Origin: Neonectria sp. B-13
Lineage: Eukaryota; Ascomycota; Sordariomycetes; Hypocreales; Nectriaceae
Length of the DNA: 64,000 bases
Reading direction: 5' to 3'
NCBI GenBank assembly: GCA_002682825.1
Contig: NOKP01000006.1
Coordinates: 1,922,001 to 1,986,000 of the forward strand
Part shown: positions 24,289 through 36,535 of the stretch, piece after piece
Layout of the letters: each line of letters opens with the position of its first letter
How positions within the stretch are numbered: position 1 is the first letter of the stretch
Made by a program: the position numbers and the translations under genes
The notes under the pieces: model-generated
Seen by the model: the letters and a program-made list of their open reading frames with translations, nothing else
Databases searched by the model: none
Told to the model about the DNA's origin: nothing

Positions 24289-27200
24289 GTTGGGCAACGC
24301 AGCTTAGCTGGAGGGAGGGGGGTGTAGTCGGCGGGCGGACCGCGAGGTCGGTCGCGTCGTGACGGGTCGGGAACGGAGTCGCCCTGGAGTTGAAAGTAAC
24401 TTTGTAATGCCAATTTGAATCACGGGTGCATGATGTGGTTTCGAGCAGGGCGTTCGAGGGCCGGAACTAGGCGGCGCGAGGCGGAGGCCGTGGTCGCGAC
24501 AGGGTCGGTCGAAGGCGAAACAGGCGTCAACCGAAGCCGGGACGCAGCGCAGCCTTGCCTTGCAGTCTCACGTCTCGCTTGCGCAGTGACGAATTCTTCT
24601 CCAAAAGGAGCGTGGCGGCCTCTGTCAAAGAGAGCCGAGTCCGGCGAAATGGAAAATAGTGGTGCGCGAGAAGAAAAACGAGATCTATCGACGTTGCTCG
24701 GAACACAAGTGAAGAGACGGAGGATGACAGAGATGCAAAATGTTCTGCAACCAGAGGGGTTGGAATGAACAGGACACCAAGACGGATGAAGGCTGGAACA
24801 GGATCAGGAGCGGCATGTCGCGGTTTCCGATTAGGGGAAACCACGGTCTGAGCAGATGTGGCGCCAATAGAGTGGACAGGGCGGGGACAGCATGTGGCCT
24901 TGGCCCTCTAGAACTCTGGCTTCCAGTGGCTCTAGCAAGGATGTCTAGCAGCTAAGAAATTGGCGGGGATGGGCGAACGAATGCCCTGGTGAGTTTAAGG
25001 GGGTGACGGCCGGGCCCCTAAGCCGGTGGGCCTTGGAGCACAGTTAGGGGTCTCACCCGGGGCCGTAGGGGCGGGAGTGGAGGGAGACGCACGGGAACGG
25101 GTTATCCAGCAGAACCAACCAGTCTACCTAAGTATCTACTACCTAGTATGGAGGAGAGCTTTCAGTTGATGGCCACGACTCAGCGAGTCAGTTGGAACGA
25201 ATCCGTGGCTCTGAATACTTAGGGAGGGACAGGAGGCAATCGGAGGGCCCTGGGGCCCTGGGCGGACGCTGCCCATTCCATGGATGTCACCCAGGACCTA
25301 GACTACACAGTACCGGCTGCACCTCGAGAAGTCTCAACCAATCTGCTGGTTCAACCCTGGTGCACAGGTTCGTAGACCGCCGCAATCGTCCCGTCGTCGG
25401 TGGGTGTCGTGGCTCTTGTAGGTGGTGTGGGTACCTGCAACCTCCCAGGTTGCGTGGTACGTGTGCTACTAGAGGTGTGGCAAAGGTCCTTGAGGTGGAT
25501 GATTTTCCCTTCAAGCTGCAACTCACCCTTCTACGAATGCCTTACAAACACGAAGTGTTCGTACGTGCTTTGGTTTATAAGAACACGTTTCACAGTTTCC
25601 CCATCCTCGTGTTCCAAAACGATCTGCTTCGGTCTCTTCGTCTCTCTCCTTCACGTAATTATGGCTTCTTCAAGCAGTGGGCCCGCCCCTGGCCATCTGC
25701 TGTCGTCATCAGCGTCGCAACACCAGAAAGACACGCAAGGATCTTCTTGTTGAATAGCCGGCACCAACATCACCATCACCAGTAATCTCGATCAGCCCAG
25801 TGACACCCTCGTTCGTTCCGACTAGTCTCACCTTTGAGAGGCGCGGAAGGTCTCGGGTGCGGGCTTAGCTAACTCACAACTGGTCCCTAGCCGGATCAGA
25901 GTCTTGGTCCCTAAGTTAAGTTAGTGGAGAACTAGGATTTAGAGTGAAAGACGCCAAGAAAAGCTTGACTGCAGTTGAAGATCTACGGTAAGACCACCAT
26001 TCTTGCTTTTAGTCGTTTGATCTGCTGTCTCCTGAAATAGGACATGTGTCCTAGCTCGTTCTCTGTCTCCCCTCATGATGAATATCACTATGATCATCTC
26101 AATCGTACTAAAATTGCTCGTCTTGCGTGTGTTGAATTTGAAACCGGCTTCGTCATACCCTCTGGCGCCTTTTTATACTCGTTCCTAAAAGATCATTCCA
26201 AGAAGCCAATCAGGGACAATTAACGATTAGGGCGTCTGCAACCAACTGGCTAGCACGAATTTGGTTGACAGTCCAAATCGATGACACCAGCCGAATTCAC
26301 CTGCCTTTACGCAACTACCGGGGTTGCAGAGACACTTCCGAAGGAATAAGTTGCTCAAGTCTTGCCAATCAAAGGTCATAAATATTGAAGCTAGAGGTGT
26401 ACTTTGAGTAAGGCTCACGGGGCTCCGAAGACCTCCCCTGGATTATTCAGCCACTGAGAGATGACAAATTTCACGACTGCTCAAACACCGAGGAGAGTAT
26501 CTGTAACAAGAGTTACAAGACTGAGATACTGGTCCCTGAGCCTGTGGAGCTGATACAAGGACGGCCCTAAATACGGCACAGGGAATAAAGAAGACAACGC
26601 GTCACCCTCCGCCCACAGTGGAGAGAGGTTCAAAGACTGCGATTCACCCTAGAACTGGCAGTTAAACCATGCCCTGACCCGGCCAACAAGAAGTAGCCGT
26701 GTCACATTGGGTGATGGACGGCCAGCCGCGGCATGCGCATTGGCCTATCCTCAAGAAAGCCACCTCAGCTCGTCTTCTACACTTGTCGATGGTAGCAGTT
26801 TGTATGTTTTCGTGCTGTATTCAAGACATGGACAGCGACAATAGGAACATCCAGTAGAAAGTAAGGGGCTTTAATCTGCGTAAGAGTGGGATGGGGTCCG
26901 GGCAGAATAGCCACTTAAGCCACGGCGCGCACGGAGATGAATCCCTCTAAGCGACGACCCGAAGGCCTTTGGCGTCTCGACACCACTCGGATTGATGGCA
27001 GTTGGCAGACTAACTCTGCATATCGCTTCCCAGACTAACATAAGCTGACAGACTCCCATTTACACAACATGTCAGCAGCAGCTCGGCGGCGTTGACCACA
27101 CCACCAAAGCCAAGGACATACATTCGTTCGGTCCGAAGATTCATGTTCGTGCCCTCGGTTGTGACTTCCTCTCCGGGCCATCTCCCGTTGTTTCCGTGAT

Positions 27201-27806
27201 GCGGAGCCTAGGTAGTCATAAAGCGGCAAACAGAGTCACGATGGCTACGATGTATCTTATACACTTTAATCACCATCACCACGCTCACGGACAGATTATT
27301 TGTACAGCTCAATGCGAATTGTATTAAGACGAAGCCTTCCATCAGGTGTCCAATGCCATGCATGATCCAATGCAAGAGTTCCGTCCCACGCCGTCCCAAA
27401 GCTGATGCTTCCCTGCACGAAACATGAAGTACCACCATCACCCCATAGATATGCGTATACGATGCCAATAACTCCCCGCGACGCAAAACGCAAACATACA
27501 TAAAACACAAGATGGCCGATTGATGCTGATGCCGTGGTCCTTTCCAGGTGAATAACAAAAGCATATAAAAACAGAGCACCCGATTTTCCACGGGTCCAGG
27601 TATTTGGGGCAGTAAAATCAAGACCAGGGGTATAATGAAGCAGAAAAAAAAACATGGCAGTGAATCCCAACTCCTGCGTCAAAGGACGGCAAACTCGACT
27701 GTGTAGGACCGTGAGGGTACGTCGAGGTCGGTATTACAAAAGCGAGGTAGGTCCATAGAGTCATAGCGTCAAAAAATGTCAAAGAATTAGGTCGGATATC
27801 GTATCG
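24289..27806. other. Intergenic region, 3.5 kb
   Basis: No supported gene. The left part is the promoter side of the DUF3405 gene; the right part (about 27200-27800) is probably 3' untranslated sequence of the LIM gene. The centre (25.8-27 kb) is less GC-rich and feature-poor. A TACCTA-type motif cluster lies at 25124-25149. Confidence 0.5.
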
Positions 27807-30053
27807 TTACATCATGCCGAGGCGGGTATTGCGCTTGTTCATCCGCGGTCGGACGCTGGGAGGTCCAGAGCTAGCAGCGGGGCCGGGCCGGTTTCCGGTC
27901 GGGAGTCCGTATGGGGGGCGGGGAAGCCCCAGCCCGGGGCCAGGGGCAAGTCCCAATCCGGGACCGCCATGTCGCTGTCCTGGCGTAGGTCGACCGGGAA
28001 GACCGCCTGCACCAGGCGGTCGAGGTCCGGGGAAGCCCATAGGGCCGGGTGGTCCTCGCGGAGTTTGCGGTGCCTTCATGGGTCGATCTTGGTCCGCTCC
28101 TTGATCGTTGCCGGCGAGCCACGGCTGCTGGACCCGTCGCCAGGCATCCCGTTCGCAGTATGACTTGCCGTCTACCTCAAAGTAGCCCTCGGAGAGCGAT
28201 CGCCCGCAGTCGAGGCACCGGAAGCAGCCTACATGGTATTTGATCTGGAACTCGTCCTGCAGGTACTGCCCTTCGATGCCCTTCTGGCAGCTACCGCACA
28301 GGCTGCCATTCAGCTTGTGGTAGTGCTGCTCGCAATAAGGCTTGTCCTCGTGGACATAGAACTCAGCCGAGGAAAACGGCTCCGAGCAGGTTGCGCACAC
28401 AAAGCATGCCTTGTGGTATTTGCCTGTCAGCCTCCCATCCGCAGATGAAATACTCTTGCCCCTGATTTCGAGCCCGCACGCCTTGCAGTCGCCCCTATGC
28501 GCCGCTGGGTCTCGAGATCCTTTCCTAGGGGGAAGAGCTAGTGACGGAGGTGTGCCGTAGAGACGACCAGCTTGCACGGCTGGGTCGGTGGATTGCTGGT
28601 CTTGGGGGGAAGTGCTGTATGGGCCGGGGGTGAGTGGGTTGTCGAATCGGCGACCGCTTTGGATCGCTGGATCGAGCCGATCTCCGGGAGATGTCTCATA
28701 TGGCGACTCGGCGAGTGGTGATCTGGTTCGGAGAGGTGGTTGTAACGAAGGTTCGATTCGCAGGTCCTTTGGTCGCAAGCTATCGATGGAATTCTGCACA
28801 TCGTTCGTTAAGCCATTTACAGCTAATGGGTCAGAAGGCTGGCGTCGGGTTTGAGATCTCGCCGGGCTGGTTTGGGAGCTCGTGTGGCTCGGGTGGCTAA
28901 ACGTCGAGTATCCTGACGATGCTGAGTCGGATGGTGTATGATAGGGGTTGCTCACACCGAATTCGGCGGCTAGGTCCACAGAACCCGTGTTCTTCTGTGG
29001 CTGCAGGAGGCTCTTCCGGGGTGGAGGACGTCTTGAGGTGTCTGGGCCCATGGATGGTTTCGATTTGTGGCCTCGGGTAGTATCCGACTTGGCAGTATCG
29101 GGTCGAGGGCCTGGTGCTGAAGGTGTTCGGAGCGGAGGAGGGAGCTCTTGAGGAAATGTCGACTTCGGGAACGTCTTGGAGCGGCCAATGAGTCCTAAGG
29201 GCTCTGGCTTGAGCTCATCACCATCCCTGGATGGCGGCGGTCCAAATCCCTCATAGTCGTTTCGTTTCGGTATACTTGGGGACACGTTGCCAGCACTGGC
29301 AATGCTGGTCGGTTCGTAGTGAAGGGGCGCTGTTGCAGATCGCCTCGGACCGTTTGGGTCCCTCGGCGCACTCAGGAAATCGATCTGCCTGTCGAATGAC
29401 GCGCTGCGAGGGGGAAATGACGGTGAAGAAGGACTCCTGCTTGTGTCGAAGGGCCCTGGCGCAATCGTGTCCATTCGCTTCATTAGAGAGCTGTTGGCCT
29501 GCGAGCCTGGGCTCACTGAGAGATAATCTGCTTCAGCAGACCGATGCTTCGCGTCGAAGCCCGCGAAGAAACTCGGTTGCTCCATCGTGCGCGATGAAGG
29601 AATGAGGTCATCCTCGATGCCAGGGGATGAGATAAAAAGCTCATCTTCCTTGGGGGCCGACAAACTTCGTGACTCGCCGTTGAAGCTGTTTGGTGTTAAC
29701 TGGCCTTGGCGCATCCACGGGTCGTCTGTGAACCATGTTAGTGATTCCTGTCTCAGTCCATCACCCGATCCCACTCACTGGCTGCGTTTATGTCGACGGC
29801 GGGCGGAATGCGCCCTTGCTTTTCTGATAGCCTTGAGGCATTATATGGGGTGTATGGTTCATATTCCTCTGGAGGCGGCGACACTGTTGGCCTGGTTAGT
29901 CTGGCGGTGAGGAGGAAGGTTTCTGGTCATCGCCTTACGTTCAGCTGTCGGTCCAGGACAGACATGCTCTCCCATCAAGGAAATCTCGACTTGACCGCCG
30001 CATGACGAGCACTTGACGGTAGGGAGCATCATTGATTCCCGCATCATGGCCAT
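27807..30053 (-). CDS. LIM-domain protein, paxillin-like (Pxl1 type)
   Basis: Predicted 712-residue cytoskeletal adaptor in three exons: 30053-29939, 29883-29779 and 29725-27807, all in phase. The N-terminus has a short Cys motif (CSSC...EHVC) that begins fungal members of this group. Residues about 75-480 are long, disordered and Ser/Pro-rich. Two LIM zinc fingers follow: the first from CKAC through HKAC-FVC-ATC to CEQH, the second from CGSC through HVGC-FRC-LDC to CERD, all zinc ligands present. A Gly/Pro-rich tail (PGPRPPGAGG type) ends in basic residues. In yeasts the paxillin-like protein Pxl1 works at sites of polarised growth and the septal ring with Rho GTPases; a similar hyphal-tip or septum role is inference. 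An upstream intergenic stretch of 6 kb follows its start. Confidence 0.9.
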
Positions 30054-30825
30054 GGTGAAGGATGGAGCTGTAGTTGCGGATTCCGGGGTTCAGACGGGCG
30101 ACGATGGGTTCGTTTCGTCCCCCCAGGCCGGTCTCCTGTAACCGGTGTCCCTGGGGTCGAGGAGGATAATTGGCGACGGCGATGCCAGAAAAGCAAGTCT
30201 GGCGAAGGGCAAAGCAAGCTGGTGGTGGATGGGAATATGGCTTTCCAGGACGGAGAGCCACGTTGCGCTGAGAAGATGGCCCGGTTCTGGCAGGCTATCG
30301 CGAGCGCGTTTGGACGGCGATGCATTCGGTTGTGGTGAGCGGTGATCCGAGGCCAGGATAGAGCAAGAGGAGGAGTAAAAGGCCAAGCCGGGTCAGACGA
30401 GACGATGTCTGCAGCAGACGAGACAGCGCAAACAAGTCCCAGACACGAATGGACAGAGATCAGAGATCAGAGCAGAGCCAAGTTCCGAGAGACGGCTCGT
30501 GGTAGGAGGAAGCGCCCAGCATGCGAGGCATGGCGTCTCGAAGAGGTGTGGACTGTGGAGGACGGCGCCGCTGGGGCTGGTGGGTTTGCTGCTAACACTG
30601 CTAAGCTGCCCAGGGCTAAGCCTCTAAGTCTAAGGGGAGGACCCCTGGCGCATCCTGGGCTTATCCTGGCGCCCCTGGCGTGCTTGGCCTCAGCGCAGGC
30701 TACTTGGTGCACTACAAACCCCCTGTACAGTGGCCCCCCCTGGTCGGAGACTGCAACGAGACGGGCGAGTGAGCGGACGGGCTCTGCGGTGGGCGCGGTG
30801 TGGAAGCGGAAGTTGAAGTGGACGT

Positions 30826-30873
30826 GGAAGAAGAAGAAGAAGAAGACGAAGAAGACGAAGAAGAAGCAGAGGA
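30826..30873. repeat. GAA/GAC trinucleotide repeat
   Basis: About 16 imperfect gaa units. It keeps several frames open and creates spurious Lys/Phe-rich ORFs. Confidence 0.85.
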
Positions 30874-33800
30874 GGATAAGTGCCCGTCGTGGTGAGTGCC
30901 ATCGACTAATTAACGGACGGGTTGCTTCTAGTTGCGGGTTGCTACTCTCCATACATTTGCGGGTTGCAGATCATCAACGGACAACCTGCCAGCAAGACCA
31001 CCAAGTGTTCCCAGCTCTCACGTCTCATCGAGGCTACTTGCTCCCGGCTTATGGTGGTTCTACTAATTATCTCGTATACACAGAGTCTGGTGCTATTACT
31101 ACCTATTCTTAGGTAGATCTCTTTGTCCATATCGCACTAGTCATGGAAGCACTGAGACATGGCATTCACCAACGACTCACGAGACAGAAACCACTTCTCC
31201 CATCTTCATCGTCATCTTCACGGCGGGGCAGAGACATTGCGCGGGAGCCCACAAAGACAATGGCCTATCATTTCCTGGGACCCCATTGTGTGCATTTCCG
31301 AGCAACCACGGTCCCGGTGCAGTAATTACAGCATCTCGGGCTGCTCTTGTTCTCGGCTCATCGGTTCGCCTCGCTTGTTGCTTCATATGCCTCCTGTCTT
31401 CGGACAAACTACCACCCTGTCCTGGGGGGCCGGCCCTTGGTGTCCACTGTCCACTGTCCACTGTCCTGCAAATGGCCATGCAAACGGAGCTTGTAAATGC
31501 AACTGGGATGCATCGTTGCATCCTGGCGAGAGCTTCCTGGGGGAGTGCCGACCCCATCCGTACCAGACCCAGTGATCGGTCACCACCTTGGGTTTGGACG
31601 GATGGGGCGTCGACGTCGACATCGACCTGGCCGGACTGAACAACAACAAAACGGCATCAAGGATCCTCGGCCTGCCCGTCCGATGAAAACTACCCTCCAC
31701 TCTCCACACACACTCGCCTGCGGAACATAGGGTATTCTCTGGTAGTCTGTATTTCGTACATGCGCCTCTGTGCAAGCTTGTCAGTGGCCAGAGCCTCAAT
31801 GCAGTCATCTCTGGCTCATCAAACTGGCATCGTGATTAGAGCCCGCGACAGCGACACAGAGTCCACGACTGACCCTCTCCTCTTTCGGCTGCGACCGCCT
31901 CAGTCATACGACGCCGCCAGAGCACCGTCCAACAATCGCTCAGAGTCGGGATCGCGACCCTTCTCACGGACTCGTTGCAACGGAGTCGGGTACCTTGCAG
32001 GAGCTCTGTGGAGTGGCCCAGGACCCTGGTGCAAGCAACGCTACCTTCAGCCAGCCCCTGCAAACCACTAACCTCCGATGGGACGTCGCCCGGCCGAAAA
32101 GAGCGCGGCCTCATCTAACGTCCCTTTATTGCACTCGTGGCGTGGTGTGAAGGTCTGGGAACGACCTGTCAATGCTTCGGCCGAAGTTGGGATTGCGGCG
32201 CCAATTAACTGGCAAATCACTAATACGGGCGGGTGACCCTCGCGCGGGCTAGGGTTGGCCCAGGGAGAAGGACGAGTCTAATCCAAAGCCAAACTGGCCT
32301 CACTTCACCGAGGAACCCGCGGCGTCGTCGGAGTCGCGGACGCTGTTTTTGGCCGCCTGCCGTGGCCTGTCAGTGAGTGGTCTTCCTTGCGGGTTCCATA
32401 ACGGACTCCCAAATCCGGCCAAGCCTCGCTGGGTGAACAGGGCTGAAGAGAGGTTTCCAATCTCTCGATGGCGGCGTGGGTTGCCGTGTTGATTGGGTAG
32501 GCCGAGGTGTCAGAAGGGCACAGGTGACAGGGTGGCTACCAAATTGCTGAATTGGGGCTCATTCGTACGAATAAGGAGTATGATGGACTGCTGGCCAGGC
32601 GACCCCAGACTTCCCGTACCCTCCCATCACCAACTGATCCGACCTGCCCTTTTCAGTGGCTGCCCTTGAAAAGGTGTGGCTGATCTTCATCTCTTCCTCG
32701 ATGACACTCCAAACAATGCGCGTGACCTCCCGCTGAACTAGTGTACATATGGTAGGTTGATTTGCTTTCTGTCCAACCATCCCGCAGCGTTTCATGAAGA
32801 ACCAGATGTCGCAAATATTGAAACCGTCCATCCACCGACCTGGAAGCCGATTTATCGGCTGCCGGCCATTAGCTCGGCACTTAACAAAGGCTTTTTAATC
32901 GCTTTGTCTTTCTCGTGTTTCTTGTGTCTTTTTGCCTAGCCTTGTCTTGTCTTTTCTTGGCCAACCTGCAGCCAAGGGGCTCCACTGTCTCAGGTACCAA
33001 CGGAATTCGCTGCTTGCATCCAATTCCATTAAACCTCCGCGAGTCCACGACTCATATGGCCGCCTCGAAAATCACCAACTGTGGGCCAAGAAGCGCCACG
33101 CGGAGAATATGGTACTATGTAGCTCTCCTCCACGCTTCTTTAGGACGTCCGGCATTTGCATTTGCGAAGCTCCCCTTTTTCTCCTCACCCGCGACTCGTG
33201 GGCCAACTTGGTCAATTTGCGGCAGCCGTATCTAGAAGACTGTGAGAGCTTCCGCTAGACGCCATCGCTTCCTGAGGCTGAACAACGGCGCGCTCTTTAC
33301 GTAGTACCAAGAAGCTAATCGTCATTGAACCTTCGAGTTCTCCATGAAATCAATCTCTCCCCCGTGAAGCTTCCCCCGGTTCCCCAGGGCACGAGCAGAC
33401 GCCAGTCCCCCGTACCAAACTTCCATCTCGCATCGTTGGCCGTAAGGAGAGCAATATCGCCAGGGAGTGCGGGAGCAGCGCCGTGAGAAACACCGAAGCA
33501 TGCATAACACACACCATAGCATAGGTCTTTATTCCCGGGGTGCTACCCTCCATTTCATCCAAAGCTGGTCTTCCAGTGATGATCTCAAATCCCCCAAAGA
33601 CAGCAGCTCTTATCTGTTCATTGACAGACGCCAGTGCCGCGCGATGAACAATTTAATGAAGTGAGTCTAGCGTGGGGTGCTAGCGATGATCGATTGATCA
33701 CCCAGCGCCCCAAGAGTGACACCAAAATGACCCCGATGAAGTTGGCGCACGTCATTGGATCATACCGTCCTAGCCCAAAACGCTCTTACTCAGGGGAGGG

Positions 33801-36325
33801 GAAGCCACGGGATTTCTGGACCCGATGTCTGTGGTTTCACCTGGGCAGTTTGGTCAGTGGTGGGTGTGATCGTCGATCGCCTATCTGACACATGACCAGT
33901 CTTGGGTGCACGGGGGTGATTGAAGCATGCCGTCTACGTCGTGAGCCACATGTAATCGGGAGTTCAGAAGGGGAGGGTTCGATCTGACTTCTAGATCCCG
34001 AAAGGTTGCTCCCGGCTCTAGTGTTTCCTCCGGCCAGATGTTGTCATACCGATAAGAACGACGCCCGCGTTGAGAGGAGTTTAACTACGGACGTCCGGGT
34101 GCTAGAAAACCAATGAAACATGACCTCGAGTGTTATCGGCCCCGGTCGTTTGAGAGGCCGTGATAGGGGCTGTTGATCGACAACTCTGTTTCGGGTGGCA
34201 GGCTCCGGGCAAGTGGAAACGTTTCTGCGACTGGTTGATGTCGTAGTTTGAAGAGGAAACAGCTCCATTACCGGTGGTGGTTGCGGAAGCAGACAGAGTG
34301 TCTCCATTGTCGTTCCAATAACCAACGGCCACTGCGCAACCTCCGCAAGTCCGTCGGGCTCAGGAATAGGCCACGTCCTCCGACACTGGGTCGATGGTGA
34401 GCCGGAGCGAAATGGCCGATATCCCGACCGGTGTCGGTGCAGAGGTGGGGCATTTCGGGGACGCGGACTGGTGGGCAGGCAGTTGGCAGAGTCCCTTTGA
34501 AAAGGCGGAGAGGGAGGCTGCGTCTGCGTCTGCATCAGAAGTCTGTCTACCTGAGGCAGGATCATCAAGGGCGCCGCCGTCGATCCTTGTCGGATTAGTT
34601 GGAGCTGGCTGAGTGAAATGCTACAGCAGCCGCTGGAGCCGTTGAGGTAATTCCGTGCTAGCGCTCGGCGAGTTGCGAGCAGCGATGGATGGATAGACGG
34701 ATGCGAAACCCCTCCTCAAGTAACTGGCTTGACCGGGCCAGACTACGAAGAAAGGCTCTGTCTTGGAGTTGTTGCAGCCAGGTTGCCTAGGGAGTGCTCA
34801 GATAACAGCCGCAGTTGCTGCTTTGCTGTCACCGAACTACTGTGCGAGAGGGTGCATTCCTGTTCCACCAACGAACGACACCATGTCTGTGCCTGCGTAT
34901 CCTCGTTGCAATGATGGGCGAGGGGCCCCACAAGCGAACGAAGACGCAGTGCCACTGTGAGGGATGAGCGTGAGGATCAAAGCGTGCATATTCACGCATC
35001 CTTGGCAGAGTCCCACGTCAACCCTAACGAAGCTGTCCTCTGTATGGCAGCATAGCGATGCCGGAGGGTGAGAGTTGGGCGGGGCCTTGAGAAGCAAGTC
35101 TAGGCAACGAACGCACCCTGATACTCGAGTACGAAAGCGAACCTCGCATTAAGATTGGGCATGCAACTAACTGCACACATCACTATTTGTCGAGAGCAGC
35201 ATGGCCCTGTGCGGAACCGAATGCGCGCGACAAAGGATAACTGGAACAAGCAACGCAGAGCACCAGCAACAACACAAGACCTCTTACCCCTCCAGGTCCT
35301 GACTCCAGGGTCCCGCACTCTGCCGAAATCCCGGAGGCGACAGCGCCAATCACAGACTTGGCGTCTTGGTAGTGAGCGAGCCTCCTGCACGACTTTATTG
35401 GTGGCGCATGGATGAGAAGCCCAGGTCGTTCTGTGTTTGCACGAGCTAGCGAAAGGGGACTTGGGTATTTGTTGAGTTGAAGGTCGTTTGGGCCAGCAAG
35501 CGTGCAGCCCAGGTTTGGGATGCTACCAGGGGGCAGAGGGCTCAGGCCACTGGTTCGGCAACTGTCGAATATGGATACTGATGCTGATACCGAAGAGCCG
35601 AGAGCAGGTAAGCACCTCAGATGCAGATACGACAGATACAGACGAAGACGGACAGACAGATAAGCCTTCATCCGCAAGTACCCGAAGCATATGGCGTCTG
35701 TTGTTGTCGGGGCTGCCTCTGTCACTCTCCCACTGTCCCTCGCTACAACCTCCCGCCCAAAGTAAACATGGCCAACCACTCCGTCCGCCTCGCAGAAATT
35801 GCGACCTGTCCCTTGGATTCCACCTCCGTAGCTTCCGAATCAGCCCACGGCGCTTCGGAGCCGTAACTGTGGTTCTTGTGGTTCTTGTGGGATCCCACGG
35901 CCCACATGTCGCTGTACTGTATGCCGCCTGCGCCAGCCCCAACAGGCCTAAACCCTCCGTCGAATCCCTAGATTATCGCGACCTAGGTACTCCACTAGTG
36001 CCGCGTCTTCACCGCCCACAATTCGACGTGGCAGCCGGCTCGTGTTCGTTCTTTGCATCTTATTTGAACCCTTCGCGTCCCTCCCGTTTCTCTGCTTCCG
36101 ACTTCTCGCTTTCAACCACCACAGTCAGAACCACTTCAACTCACAGCCTACCGCTTCAACCTCTTTTTTTTATCCCCCAGACCTCCGTCAACAACTCCCG
36201 AATCTGATCTACCCCGCCACCCCGCCAAACAACATCTACCCCACCAACTCCATCTTATCCAAAAGATCGAGGTTTTGACCCTCGATCACTCCAGTCGTCA
36301 AGACGTTTTCCAATCTCCTCAACTC

Positions 36326-36391
36326 GTATGTGGCCTTCTCAAGAAGCCTCCCAAGCAGTTTCCCAAACACACGATGCTAACCCACCTTCAG
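36326..36391 (+). other. Probable intron in INO1 5' untranslated region
   Basis: A 66-bp segment with donor gtatgt, a TGCTAAC branch-like site at 36375-36381 and acceptor cttcag, lying 145-210 bp upstream of the INO1 start codon. Signals are as good as those of the coding introns nearby. Transcript data are needed for certainty. Confidence 0.5.
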
Positions 36392-36535
36392 GATCCACCA
36401 CCCGTTCGCAGGAGCCCGCTGCTCTCCTTCAGGAGGCGAAGCGGACTCGACCTTTGAACAGTAAAGGTCGTTAATCTCCCCCGTAAACTCCAATCAACCA
36501 ATCCAACTTCCACGTAAAAGCCACCCCCTTCAATC

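Larger units (their letters stand above)
30054..36535. other. Gene-poor region upstream of INO1, 6.5 kb
   Basis: Divergent spacer between the LIM and INO1 genes. ORFs here lack ATG-initiated, protein-like composition. It contains a GAA repeat, TACCTA-type motifs at 31109 and 35981, and the INO1 leader with a probable untranslated intron. An unannotated non-coding transcript cannot be excluded. Confidence 0.5.

Noticed and set aside
27208..27682. Hydrophobic minus-strand frames beyond the LIM gene stop
   Set aside because: Most likely 3' untranslated AT-rich sequence; two frames are open together and no membrane-protein family is recognisable.
30342..31112. 256-codon frame starting in the LIM gene promoter
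   Set aside because: It is kept open by the GAA repeat and has no protein-like conserved segment.
34044..34568. 174-codon minus-strand frame
   Set aside because: Pro/Arg/Ser-rich with two competing frames over the same DNA; no splice partners found.
35900..35912. CACATG as an inositol-response element for INO1
   Set aside because: One six-base core about 630 bp upstream without the flanking consensus; chance occurrence is expected.
35488..36207. 239-codon frame upstream of INO1
   Set aside because: It lies in promoter and leader sequence, has no family resemblance, and overlaps the pyrimidine-rich leader.
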